From NCBI GenBank assembly GCA_018334555.1, contig JAGXLR010000003.1, forward strand, positions 1 to 50,730: a DNA stretch of 50,730 nucleotides, read 5' to 3'. The position numbers and the translations under genes are program-made. The notes under the pieces are model-generated. The model had not been told where the DNA came from, did not search any database, and saw nothing but the letters and a program-made list of their open reading frames with translations. Shown piece by piece: positions 17,176 through 25,029 of this stretch (position 1 is the stretch's first letter; every line of letters begins with the position of its first letter). This DNA comes from Desulfobacterales bacterium. Lineage in GTDB: Bacteria > Desulfobacterota > Desulfobacteria > Desulfobacterales > Desulfosalsimonadaceae.

Positions 17176-18198
17176 ATGTCTCACGCGTTCGATTTTGCGG
17201 AAGCCACAGTAAAGCGGTTGGATCCCGATAGGGTGGAGATATGCTGGGGCAGCGGTGGCAGTCCATCACCGGCAGCCATTTATATGGGCGGGTGGCGGAA
17301 TCCATGGGTAAAAGTGGCCGGTCCGGAGCAGATGGGCGACGGCTGTATAACCATTGACGGCCTTGATCCGGATGTCCCTGCCTATTTTAAACTTGTGGCT
17401 GCTAACGGTTCGTGCCTAGTTATGGCCGAACGGCGGGTGCGGTTGGAAGGGGCGGTCAATTTCAGGGATATCGGGGGCTATCCGACAACGGATGGAAGGT
17501 TCGTTCGATGGGGGCGGGTTTTTCGATCCGATGGGTTGTCACGGCTTAAGCAGAAGGATGTGGAGCGCCTCGGGCGCCTGGGCCTTAGTTATGTCTTTGA
17601 TTTCCGTACCCCTGCCGAAGCGGCCGCCGCTCCGAATCGTCTACCGGAGACCCCGCCGGTAAAATATATCCATTTGCCGGTCTCCCATGGCGAGTTTGAT
17701 TTTGTAGAAGCCCTGAAACGAATCAAGACGGGGGATACCTCCTGGCTCACCCCTGATTTTATGGTTGATGGATACGTGGCTAATCTTGAGTATTACGGCA
17801 AGACATGGGGACGGGTCGTTCGGCATCTGGCCGGAGAAACGGAAGGGGCGACGGTTTTTCACTGTACCGGGGGAAAGGACCGCACGGGCACCTGTGCCGC
17901 TCTGATTTTACTCGCCTTGGGGGTTCCTGAAGAGAAGGTGATTGCGGATCATCAGCTATCCAACACCTACATTGCGGAGTTGCTGCCGCAGATTAATGAG
18001 ATGATTGCGGCCTGTGGCGTGGACCCGGAGGCTATTTCGCCGTACTTAATGGCCCCGCGTGAGTGTATCCTCGCCCTTATCGACCGTCTGAACTCGCAAT
18101 ACGGCTCCGCCGCCGCCTATCTCCAAGCAAAGGCGGGCGTGGATGAAGATATCCTTCATGGACTGAAGCGTAACCTTTTAGATCCCGAATGCCCCTAG
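17176..18198 (+). CDS. IphP-type tyrosine/dual-specificity phosphatase
   Basis: A 340-residue protein phosphatase. The P-loop HCTGGKDRTG (His229-Gly238) is the IphP form of the CX5R signature, with cysteine 230 as the nucleophile. VNFRDIGGYPT near residue 95 is the usual N-terminal block of this family. The first 85 residues form a separate small domain that looks like a fibronectin-III-type beta sandwich (substrate or phosphoinositide preference cannot be told). No signal peptide is seen. An ATG at 17155 is open, but the ATG at 17176 has GGGGAG six bases upstream. It is transcribed alone, divergent from nfi. Confidence 0.85.
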   Translation: MSHAFDFAEATVKRLDPDRVEICWGSGGSPSPAAIYMGGWRNPWVKVAGPEQMGDGCITIDGLDPDVPAYFKLVAANGSCLVMAERRVRLEGAVNFRDIGGYPTTDGRFVRWGRVFRSDGLSRLKQKDVERLGRLGLSYVFDFRTPAEAAAAPNRLPETPPVKYIHLPVSHGEFDFVEALKRIKTGDTSWLTPDFMVDGYVANLEYYGKTWGRVVRHLAGETEGATVFHCTGGKDRTGTCAALILLALGVPEEKVIADHQLSNTYIAELLPQINEMIAACGVDPEAISPYLMAPRECILALIDRLNSQYGSAAAYLQAKAGVDEDILHGLKRNLLDPECP

Positions 18199-18206
18199 GG
18201 ACGGCA

Positions 18207-18370
18207 GCCTCGTAAAAAGCGATTTATTACGCTGGCGCGTCATTTTTGCAGTAAGGAACTCTAAAAAACATCCGCATTGTCATTTCGAGCGGCAGTTTTT
18301 GTCATTTCGAGCGGCAGCGAGAAATCTTGAACAATCAAGATGCCTCGTCGCTTTCATTCCTCGGAATGAC
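18207..18370 (+). repeat. family B composite repeat, copy 1
   Basis: A 164-bp unit starting GCCTCGTAAAAAGC, then ATTTATT-CGCTGGCGC, then TCCGCATT and a palindromic core bounded by GTCATTTCGAGCGG and CTCGGAATGAC. The left core end GTCATTTCGAGCGGCAG occurs twice here, at 18279 and 18301. The same unit recurs in the same orientation at 19102-19244. Together they bracket the gene at 18453-19022. The unit occupies most of the 254-bp gap after the phosphatase gene. Confidence 0.85.
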
Positions 18371-18452
18371 GGTGAGATAATATACCGGGGCAACAACTTA
18401 TCTCTTTGAATTTCTTGGGGATCAGTCTCGCGTTGGCGGTTTTCTTGGGTGG

Positions 18453-19022
18453 CTATTCCTCATCTACCGGCGTAATGGAAATATCATCAATCCAGATGGT
18501 GCCTTTGGTAAGCATTACCTGGACTCGGCTCGTTTCGGCATCTGGTGGCGCCGTAGCCGTGGTCGTGAGGCGCTTCCACTCTTTAATCCCTCTCATTTCG
18601 GACATCAGGTCAATAGCCGGATGGGGATGGACGCGGGTCGGTTGGAAGTTAAAGCGAACCGCCGGGGCGATGAAATTGGGGCTGTAACCCAGATTCTGGG
18701 CTTTTATCCAGAGGCTGATTTCATAGGTCTGGCCGGGGGCAACATTGCCGATATCATTTGCCGGATACAGCAGGGCGCTGCCGCCTTTTTCGTTGAAACT
18801 GGCCCTGAAAGAAAAGTTGCCGCTGTGACTGACCTGTTCATCCAGGGCAAACTCAACCTCGGTGCCCCGGTAGACTTTGGTCTTCCAGCCCTCGGCAATC
18901 GTGTCAGCCCCCTTTTTTTCAAAACCGCCGTTGGGAACAAGGTCTTCTGGCTGACAGAAAACGCCCGATTGAAAAGATAAAACGAAAATCACTGCGAAGA
19001 GAAGGGTGATGCTTTTCTTCAT
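18453..19022 (-). CDS. secreted protein with carbohydrate-binding-like beta sandwich
   Basis: A 189-residue exported protein with an N-terminal Sec signal (about residues 1-23). The mature part begins LVPNGGFEKKG, the usual opening of CBM4/9-like or related jelly-roll domains, and continues with the family pattern of SGNFSFRASF, a tyrosine-glutamate strand (YEISLWIKA) and a final IWIDDISITPV strand. Function is not known; ligand binding at the cell surface is an inference from the fold. It is a single-gene island between two direct copies of repeat B, on the opposite strand to its neighbours, which hints at insertion or mobility. Confidence 0.7.
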   Translation of the reverse strand: MKKSITLLFAVIFVLSFQSGVFCQPEDLVPNGGFEKKGADTIAEGWKTKVYRGTEVEFALDEQVSHSGNFSFRASFNEKGGSALLYPANDIGNVAPGQTYEISLWIKAQNLGYSPNFIAPAVRFNFQPTRVHPHPAIDLMSEMRGIKEWKRLTTTATAPPDAETSRVQVMLTKGTIWIDDISITPVDEE

Positions 19023-19044
19023 GGTCTCCCCCTTTCACTAACTT

Positions 19045-19059
19045 GTGCCCATCCATAAA
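19045..19059 (+). repeat. family E half-site
   Basis: GTGCCCATCCATAAA. Near-identical 15-mers occur at 19524-19538 (inverted), 26292-26306 and 26344-26358 (inverted), and 30577-30591 (inverted). Here it precedes the second copy of repeat B. Confidence 0.55.
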
Positions 19060-19101
19060 TGGCTAATTTGCCCAATTTTCGTGTCAGGCTCAAATCTTGA
19101 T

Positions 19102-19244
19102 GGCTTCGTAAAAAGCTATTTATTGCGCTGGCGCACCATTTTTGCAGAAAGTAACTCTGAAAAGCGTCCGCATTGTCATTTCGAGCGGTAGCGAGAAATC
19201 TTTAACAATCAAGATTCCTCGTCACTTTCGTTTCTCGGAATGAC
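19102..19244 (+). repeat. family B composite repeat, copy 2
   Basis: Direct repeat of 18207-18370: GGCTTCGTAAAAAGC, ATTTATTGCGCTGGCGC, GTCCGCATT and the palindromic core from GTCATTTCGAGCGG to CTCGGAATGAC. The core is imperfectly self-complementary and can form a stem-loop of about 70 nt. It lies upstream of the secreted-protein gene. Confidence 0.85.
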
Positions 19245-19292
19245 AGCAGAGGAAGCTTCTAAGATAATATTAAATATTGTCGAGTTCCTTGG

Positions 19293-19446
19293 AAGTCCAA
19301 TATCTGTGTTGCGCTTCCGTCCCTCGGAATTTCACGTACAGCTAGATACGCTGCATTTTTCGGGATTTTGCGCGCCCCCGGATCTTAAACGGGGCTTGAA
19401 CTTTTTACTTTGCCATCCTAAAATCGACTTTTTACGAGATTGTCAA
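19293..19446 (-). repeat. family A palindromic repeat, copy 2
   Basis: Opposite orientation to copy 1. It reads AAGTCCAATATCTGTG, then the central ACGTACAGCTAGATACG, and ends AAATCGACTTTTTACGAGA. The outer CGTAAA end on the left is missing, so it is slightly truncated. It joins directly to a family D repeat. Confidence 0.85.
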
Positions 19447-19504
19447 ATCTTAATCCTTAAAATACGTCGCGTATGCCTGCGGTTAAAATTTTCGCCTTCC
19501 TTGA
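19444..19504 (-). repeat. family D repeat, copy 1
   Basis: A 61-nt block that is the reverse complement of 47136-47196 with about six mismatches by eye. Here it abuts a family A repeat; the other copy sits inside a small element with 20-bp inverted ends. This shows that repeat modules have been combined differently at different sites. Confidence 0.75.
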
Positions 19505-19874
19505 ACTCGAATAAATTATCCTGTTTATGGACGGACACGAACTTATCAAGTAAGCCAAACAAATACTTTCTCTATCCTATTACTATACCAATAAAAGCAT
19601 GGAAGCAAGTAAAAACCCACCCAAACCAGGAAAGATCTGATTTTTTATCAATCGGCAAGCGCCCGGCCTGTCATCTAAAACCCGGCAGGCAGGCATCGAA
19701 CGCTTTTATTCGAAACTATATAACCTAAATAATTATAGCAGTTAAGCCGTGCCAAGGGCCACATAAATTTTTATTGACACATTTTAAGTTATCATGTTTG
19801 ATTAATTCAAAAATTTTTGTTATCCCAAATCTATATTGCCTATAGCAAACCATATGAAAGGAAAGGAGAGATCT
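19505..19874. other. AT-rich intergenic region before lipoprotein gene
   Basis: Apart from a family E half-site at 19524-19538 and a TTGACA at 19774-19779 that lacks a good -10 partner, no feature is recognised. The ORF that runs through 19240-19728 is mostly repeat sequence and is not a credible gene. Confidence 0.5.
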
Positions 19875-20321
19875 ATGAGGACTTTTACCCGCCTGTCAAT
19901 CTTTGGACTGCCTTTGCTGATGGTAGTTCTGATGGTTGTATCCTGCGGCGAGAAGCAAAGTCAGGGTAAAGTCATCGTCACCGAAAAAGAATTCAATATC
20001 CGTCAGGATACGGATCATTCATGGGTTGTTGATGCCAAGGGGAGGGTTCAAAACGTCGGGAATGTGGACGTCAAGAAAGTCGTCGTTACCGGCTTTTGCA
20101 AATCCTGCAGCGAAGTCCTCACCAACGGTAAATGGTTTGTCTCTGATTACGAAAAAACACCGGAACAGAAGGATACCATCAGCTATCTGGCGGTCGGTGA
20201 TGAAGAAGAATTCAGTTTCCGGGGCGTCGCCTTCCTGATGGATCAGAGCGGCAAAAAGCCGCAGGAAATGCCCGAGGAGCTGAAAGTGGAGGTCATCTCT
20301 TTTGAACCCGTAAAAAAGTAA
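19875..20321 (+). CDS. small lipoprotein of unknown function
   Basis: A 148-residue predicted lipoprotein. The ATG at 19875 follows AAAGGAGAG; it opens with a basic start, a hydrophobic stretch and the lipobox VVSC at about residues 21-24. The mature domain has alternating hydrophobic strands (VIVTEKEFNI, GRVQNVGNVDVKKVVV) and a FCKSC pair of cysteines, in the style of small FxLYD-type beta-sandwich lipoproteins. I do not recognise a specific family. It is alone on the plus strand, between repeats and the convergent PaaK-like gene. Confidence 0.7.
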   Translation: MRTFTRLSIFGLPLLMVVLMVVSCGEKQSQGKVIVTEKEFNIRQDTDHSWVVDAKGRVQNVGNVDVKKVVVTGFCKSCSEVLTNGKWFVSDYEKTPEQKDTISYLAVGDEEEFSFRGVAFLMDQSGKKPQEMPEELKVEVISFEPVKK

Positions 20322-20405
20322 AACGGGTATCTTCTTAAAGTCTTGTGAAAAATCATTTCCGGAGGGTGAGATAAAACCCGCGAGAGCAGGGTGTCATGAC
20401 TTTTG

Positions 20406-21659
20406 CTACCGATCCATTTTTTCCTTGAGCCGAATATAGACCGGTACGCCCAGGTTCTCCCGGAGCTTGTTCTCCGCATGACGGATCAGCTTTTCGAGTT
20501 CCTTGATTTCGTCTGAAAAGATTTCTGTAGAAACCGGCAGCCAGACTTCCAGATATTTTTTTCCTTCAGCCTGCTGCACAAAAAAACGAACCGACGGCGG
20601 GATGTTTCCAATGGTTTTTTGAAGGTTGGCATGGACGAGTTGTCCATGAACATTGACGCCATCAATATTTAATATGTCGTCAGTCCGTTCGGCATACCAT
20701 CCGATCCGTTTCCAGGAACGCCCGCAGCTGCAGGGTGCCTTATAAAATTCGGCTTTATCGCCGGTTCTGAATCGAATCAACGGAAAGGCCCGGGTGGTCA
20801 GGGTGGTTAAAACGAGTTCGCCCGGTTTTCCCTCAGGCATAGGCGCTCCCGTTTCCGGATCTACAATCTCGGCCAGGAAGTGGTCCTCGTTGACATGAAG
20901 GCCGTCGTGGATCGGACATTCAAAGGCGATGGCCGGCCCCGGCACCTCGCTTAGCCCGTAGTGCAGCCAGACCGAGACGTGGAGGGTCTCTTCAAGGAAA
21001 CGCCGGTTGGCCGGTGATATGAGGTCGCCGGCAAGGATCAGCGTGGCAAGCTCCAGGGAATTGACATTGATGTCCTGCTCTTTGATGTAGACGGCAAGCT
21101 CCATAGCCAGTGCCGGGGGGGTCACCAGGACCGAGGTTTTGTAATCCCGGAGCAGCATCACCTTTTTTTCGATAGAGAGCGGGATATTGGGAATCACGCT
21201 GGCTTCGATTAACTCCGCGCCCCGCTTGTAATCCCGGCCCCAGTTGGCCAATCCCGGTGTGAGCGTTATCTGGAGGATGTCGTGCGGTGTCACATTAGCG
21301 GCCCGTAATCCCCGGGCCAGAATCTGTTGCCAGATATTTAAATCCTGCGGCGTATACCCGCTGACAGTCGGATTGCGGGTCGTGCCCGGCGCCGTATGGA
21401 TTCGAACGATATCCCGCAGGGGTACGGCAAATAGATCATAGGGATAGTGCTGGCTCAGATGCTCCCTCTTCATGAAGGGCAGGCGGGCAATATCGCGGAT
21501 GGATTGAATCTTTGCCGGATCCACCCCCGCCTCCGAAAATCGTTTCCGGTGGAAGGGTACGTTTCGAAATGCTCGGTTGATAGTACTTTGAAGGCGCTCA
21601 AGCTGCAGCTGATTTTTCTCATCCGCAGTCATTAATTCGATATCATCGGCGTTCTTCAT
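20406..21659 (-). CDS. divergent PaaK-like adenylate-forming protein
   Basis: A 417-residue paralogue of phenylacetate-CoA ligase, encoded downstream of livF with its start inside the livF end (17-bp overlap). It aligns with the bona fide PaaK at 26876-28177 in overall layout, for example IDGVNVHGQLVHANLQ near the C-terminal hinge. However, the A3 nucleotide motif SSGTTGKPT is changed to APGTTRNPT, and the C-terminal catalytic-lysine motif (RSQGKAARV in the partner) is absent. It may therefore be catalytically altered, regulatory or inactive. The ATG at 21659 has a GGAG site; an ATG at 21671 is also possible. The longer frame running upstream is the antisense-phase shadow of livF. Confidence 0.8.
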   Translation of the reverse strand: MKNADDIELMTADEKNQLQLERLQSTINRAFRNVPFHRKRFSEAGVDPAKIQSIRDIARLPFMKREHLSQHYPYDLFAVPLRDIVRIHTAPGTTRNPTVSGYTPQDLNIWQQILARGLRAANVTPHDILQITLTPGLANWGRDYKRGAELIEASVIPNIPLSIEKKVMLLRDYKTSVLVTPPALAMELAVYIKEQDINVNSLELATLILAGDLISPANRRFLEETLHVSVWLHYGLSEVPGPAIAFECPIHDGLHVNEDHFLAEIVDPETGAPMPEGKPGELVLTTLTTRAFPLIRFRTGDKAEFYKAPCSCGRSWKRIGWYAERTDDILNIDGVNVHGQLVHANLQKTIGNIPPSVRFFVQQAEGKKYLEVWLPVSTEIFSDEIKELEKLIRHAENKLRENLGVPVYIRLKEKMDR

Positions 21660-22395
21660 AAAAGTCTCCATAATCTTTTCCGAGAAAAGCACGCTTGACA
21701 TCCTGATCCTCCAGGAGTTCCGAGGTCTTACCCTGAAGGACGACCGAGCCGGTTTCAAAGACATAGCCGCGGTCGGCGACGTTAAGTGCGGCCCGGGCAT
21801 TCTGCTCCACCAGCAGGATGGTATATCCCTCATCCCTGAGAAATTCCAGCGTTTGAAAAATTTTTTCCACGACCTGCGGGGCAAGGCCCATGGAGGGCTC
21901 ATCAAGCAATAACAGACGGGGCCTGGCCATGAGCGCTCTTCCGATGGCCAGCATTTGCTGCTCGCCACCGGATAAAGTGCCGGCGGGCTGCTTCGCCCGT
22001 TCGCTTAATATGGGAAAAAGCGTCATGACATGGGCCAGGGTATCGGCGGCAGCGCCCCCTTTTTTCTGGCGATACAGGGTATAGGCGCCCAGTTTCAGGT
22101 TGTCCATGACCGTCAACGGGGGAAAGATGAGACGCCCCTCCGGCACCAGACTGATCCCCAGTTTGACGACGCTCGGCGGGTCCATGCCTTTAAGCGGCGT
22201 GCCTTCAAACTCGATCTCCCCCTCCCAGTTTCTCAGCAGACCGCAAACGGCTGAGAGGAGTGTGCTCTTGCCCGCTCCATTGGCGCCGATCAGGGTGATG
22301 ATGCGGCCCTCTGCGACAGAGAGGCTCACCCCCTTGATGGCCATGATCCGGCCATAGTAGCAGTTTAAATTTCGTATTCGCAGCATAGCGGTCAA
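21643..22395 (-). CDS. livF: branched-chain amino acid-type ABC transporter ATPase LivF
   Basis: A 250-residue ATPase of the high-affinity branched-chain amino acid (HAAT) transporter. Walker A is GANGAGKST (about residues 37-45), the ABC signature is LSGGEQQMLAIGRALM near 140, and Walker B is LLLLDEPSMGLAP. The LivF-specific C-terminal part, VLQGKTSELLEDQDVKRAFLG, is complete. Substrates of this family include branched-chain amino acids, amides, urea and aromatic acids. It overlaps the divergent PaaK-like gene by 17 bp. Confidence 0.92.
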   Translation of the reverse strand: MTAMLRIRNLNCYYGRIMAIKGVSLSVAEGRIITLIGANGAGKSTLLSAVCGLLRNWEGEIEFEGTPLKGMDPPSVVKLGISLVPEGRLIFPPLTVMDNLKLGAYTLYRQKKGGAAADTLAHVMTLFPILSERAKQPAGTLSGGEQQMLAIGRALMARPRLLLLDEPSMGLAPQVVEKIFQTLEFLRDEGYTILLVEQNARAALNVADRGYVFETGSVVLQGKTSELLEDQDVKRAFLGKDYGDFYEERR

Positions 22396-22418
22396 ATGAC
22401 GATGCCTGTTTAACCCGT

Positions 22419-23213
22419 CTAACCGGTTGTTCCCAGATAGGCTTTGACAACCGCTTCATCCCTCTGGACCTCCCGGGGCGGGCCCTCGGCAATTTTTACC
22501 CCCTGGTCGAGCACGATGATTTTATCGGAAACCGTCATCGTAAGACTCATATCATGCTCCACCAGCAGGATGGTAACCCCCTGTTCCCGGATTTTTTTTA
22601 TCAATTCGCCGAGCTGGGTGGTCTCCACGATATTTAGGCCGGCGGCCGGTTCATCCAGCAGCAAAAGCTTCGGCCGGGCGGCAAGCGCGCGGGCCAGTTC
22701 AAGCAGCCGCTGCCAGCCAAACGGCAAATCGCTGCTTTTCTGCGCCGCATAATCCTCAAGCCCGACGAATTCGAGAAGCGCCAGGGCATTTCGGCGGGCC
22801 TGTTGCTCTTCCCGTAAAACCCATGGGAACCGAAAAATACTGCCCCACATACCACATCGGGTCCGGCTGTGCTGGCCCACGAGAATATTTTCGAGGACGC
22901 TCATGCTTTCGAAAAGCTCGACATTCTGAAAAGTTCTGGAAATTCCGCGGCGCACCAGCTCGTGGATGCAGACTTTATGGGTGGTTTCGCCCTCATAAAT
23001 CATACGGCCGGAGTTGGCCGGAAAGAGCCCCGTGATCAGATTGAAAAGCGTCGTTTTGCCCGCCCCGTTGGGTCCGATCAGGCCGGTGATGGATTCCGGC
23101 GTCAATTGGAAGCTCACCCCCCGGACGGCATGAACGCCGCCAAATGACTTGGAAACCGCTTCCAGCTCAAGGAGCGGTCGGCTACCGGTCCGGCTGTCTC
23201 TTCGATCGCTCAT
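22419..23213 (-). CDS. livG: branched-chain amino acid-type ABC transporter ATPase LivG
   Basis: A 264-residue ATPase partner of LivF. Walker A is GPNGAGKTT, and Walker B is LLLLDEPAAGLN. The typical LivG block GISRTFQNVELFESMSVLENILVGQH is present (key part RTFQN). The signature position reads DLPFGWQRLLELARAL rather than the canonical LSxGQ/E, as in many LivG proteins (LPYGxQR). The start overlaps the end of livM by 32 bp, indicating coupled translation. Confidence 0.92.
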   Translation of the reverse strand: MSDRRDSRTGSRPLLELEAVSKSFGGVHAVRGVSFQLTPESITGLIGPNGAGKTTLFNLITGLFPANSGRMIYEGETTHKVCIHELVRRGISRTFQNVELFESMSVLENILVGQHSRTRCGMWGSIFRFPWVLREEQQARRNALALLEFVGLEDYAAQKSSDLPFGWQRLLELARALAARPKLLLLDEPAAGLNIVETTQLGELIKKIREQGVTILLVEHDMSLTMTVSDKIIVLDQGVKIAEGPPREVQRDEAVVKAYLGTTG

Positions 23214-24141
23214 AAATATCCATTAATCCGCGCGTCAGACCTTGAGGCAGAAAAATCATCACGCTCATCAGGATCAACCCGTAAACCACCATTTCGAATT
23301 CTGAAAACGAATGGAGCCATTCAGGAAGCAATGTCAACAGGGAGGCGCCGAGCAAAGCCCCCCATATACTGGCCATGCCGCCGATAACGACCATTGTAAC
23401 GATGCGGATGGACGTGATAAAGTCAAAGGTCCCCGGACTGATGAAATAGACCAAGTGGGCATAAAGAAAACCGGCCAGGGCGCTGAAGGCGGCGCTTAAT
23501 ACGAACACCTGAAGCTTTAGCTTGCCGGTATTGACGCCCACGGCTCTGGCCGCCTTTTCGCCGTCATGAATGGAGCGCAGCCCCCGGCCGAGCCGGGAGT
23601 CGATTATTCTTCGGCAGATGATCAGGCTCAACAGAACAATTGCCCACACCAGATAAAAATAATTCCTGCCGGATGAAAAGGAGACGGGGCCCAGCTCAAG
23701 GGGAGGGATCCCGATGAAGCCGGAGGCCCCTCCGGTAACACCGCTCCATTCACGGAACAGAATATGAACGATCATGCCGAAGCCCAGCGTTCCCATTCCC
23801 AGGTAATAACCGGAGAGCTTCAGTGTCGGTACCCCAACAATGTAAGCGATGGCCATAGCGATTAGAATCGCCGCCGGCAGAGCCAGCCAGGGAGAAATGG
23901 CATAATGCACGGTTAAAATGGCGGTGGTATAGGCGCCGATTCCATAAAACGCCGCATGGCCAAGGGAAATCTGCCCGGCATAGCCCATCAGCATATTGAG
24001 CCCGAGGGCCAGCAGGGTGTTAATGCCGATAAAGGTCAGCAGTTGCAGATGATAGGCATTACTGACCAGCATTCCCGTCAGGACAACGATAACTATAAGC
24101 GCCGCGTAGGCGATTCGGTGCCAGTTCGAACGGTTATCCAT
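23182..24141 (-). CDS. livM: branched-chain amino acid-type ABC permease LivM
   Basis: A 319-residue inner-membrane permease with about nine hydrophobic segments. The LivM hallmark GYAGQISLGHAAFYGIGAYT is near residues 53-72, and the cytoplasmic coupling loop is GLRSIHDGEKAARAVGVNTGKLKL. It lies between livH (3-bp gap) and livG (32-bp overlap). The C-terminus is short and basic. Confidence 0.92.
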   Translation of the reverse strand: MDNRSNWHRIAYAALIVIVVLTGMLVSNAYHLQLLTFIGINTLLALGLNMLMGYAGQISLGHAAFYGIGAYTTAILTVHYAISPWLALPAAILIAMAIAYIVGVPTLKLSGYYLGMGTLGFGMIVHILFREWSGVTGGASGFIGIPPLELGPVSFSSGRNYFYLVWAIVLLSLIICRRIIDSRLGRGLRSIHDGEKAARAVGVNTGKLKLQVFVLSAAFSALAGFLYAHLVYFISPGTFDFITSIRIVTMVVIGGMASIWGALLGASLLTLLPEWLHSFSEFEMVVYGLILMSVMIFLPQGLTRGLMDIYERSKRQPDR

Positions 24142-24144
24142 TTT

Positions 24145-25020
24145 CTAGAATCTTTCCACCTCCACAGAGCCAATGATGCCGCTTGGCCGGACATAGAGGA
24201 TAAACAGCAGCAGCAGAAAAGCGGTGGCATCCTTTAACCCGGAGGAAACCAGACCGACGCCCAGAGCTTCCAGGATTCCCAGCAGCAGCCCGCCTATCAC
24301 TGAGCCCCATAGACTGCCGAGTCCGCCCAGCATAGCGGCGCAGAATCCCTTCAAGCCGAGCATGGTCCCCATATCATAGCTGCTCATGGTTATCGGTGAG
24401 ATGATAACGCCTGCCACTGCGCCCATGCCAGTACTCAATCCGAATGCCAGAAGGACCATGAATTTTGAAGGAATCCCGGTTAGCCAGGCGGCCTTTTGGC
24501 TGATGGCGCAGGCCTCCATGGCCTTTCCCGTGAGAGTTTTTTTATAAAAAAGGTGGAGTCCGGCTACTGTAATAAAAAGGATGGCCACGATCCATAGGCT
24601 TTGGGCCAGCAGTTTGGCCCCCGCTATATCAAGCGGGGGGTGGCCGGAGAAAGGCGGCATGGTATGCGCGTCCTTTCCCCAGATCAGCATGCCGACGCCT
24701 TTTAAAAAGATAGACGCCCCCACGGTAATGATGATCAATACGATGGGGTTGGGGGTCCTCACGGTCCTAATGGCAAGCCGTTCAAAAAGCATCCCGATAA
24801 CGGCGACACCGGCAACGGATAGGATAAACGCCGGCAGAAGGGGCAGTTGGAATGGGCCGCTCAGGGTGACGAAACTCAACGCCCCCAGCATCACGAATTC
24901 ACCATGGGCAAAATTGATCAATTCCGTGGAATTATAAAGCATAGAGAAACCCACGGCTATGACTGCGTAGATCGCCCCGCTGGTAATACCCGAGAAGATG
25001 TACTGAAGAACCTCCTGCAT
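24145..25020 (-). CDS. livH: branched-chain amino acid-type ABC permease LivH
   Basis: A 291-residue permease forming the heterodimeric channel with LivM. The typical motifs are present: GAIYAVIAVGFSMLYNSTELINFAHGEFVMLGA in the first third (GFSMLYN, NFAHGE) and KAMEACAISQKAAWLTGI as the coupling loop. The gene starts 9 bp after livK ends. Confidence 0.92.
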   Translation of the reverse strand: MQEVLQYIFSGITSGAIYAVIAVGFSMLYNSTELINFAHGEFVMLGALSFVTLSGPFQLPLLPAFILSVAGVAVIGMLFERLAIRTVRTPNPIVLIIITVGASIFLKGVGMLIWGKDAHTMPPFSGHPPLDIAGAKLLAQSLWIVAILFITVAGLHLFYKKTLTGKAMEACAISQKAAWLTGIPSKFMVLLAFGLSTGMGAVAGVIISPITMSSYDMGTMLGLKGFCAAMLGGLGSLWGSVIGGLLLGILEALGVGLVSSGLKDATAFLLLLFILYVRPSGIIGSVEVERF

Positions 25021-25029
25021 GACGGGGGT

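Noticed and set aside
19240-19728. 162-residue ORF on the plus strand
   Set aside because: It runs through repeats A and D, has no ribosome site or family resemblance, and is explained by repeat sequence.
21660-21968. N-terminal extension of the PaaK-like protein by about 100 residues
   Set aside because: The extension is an out-of-frame reading of livF; PaaK homology begins after the ATG at 21659.
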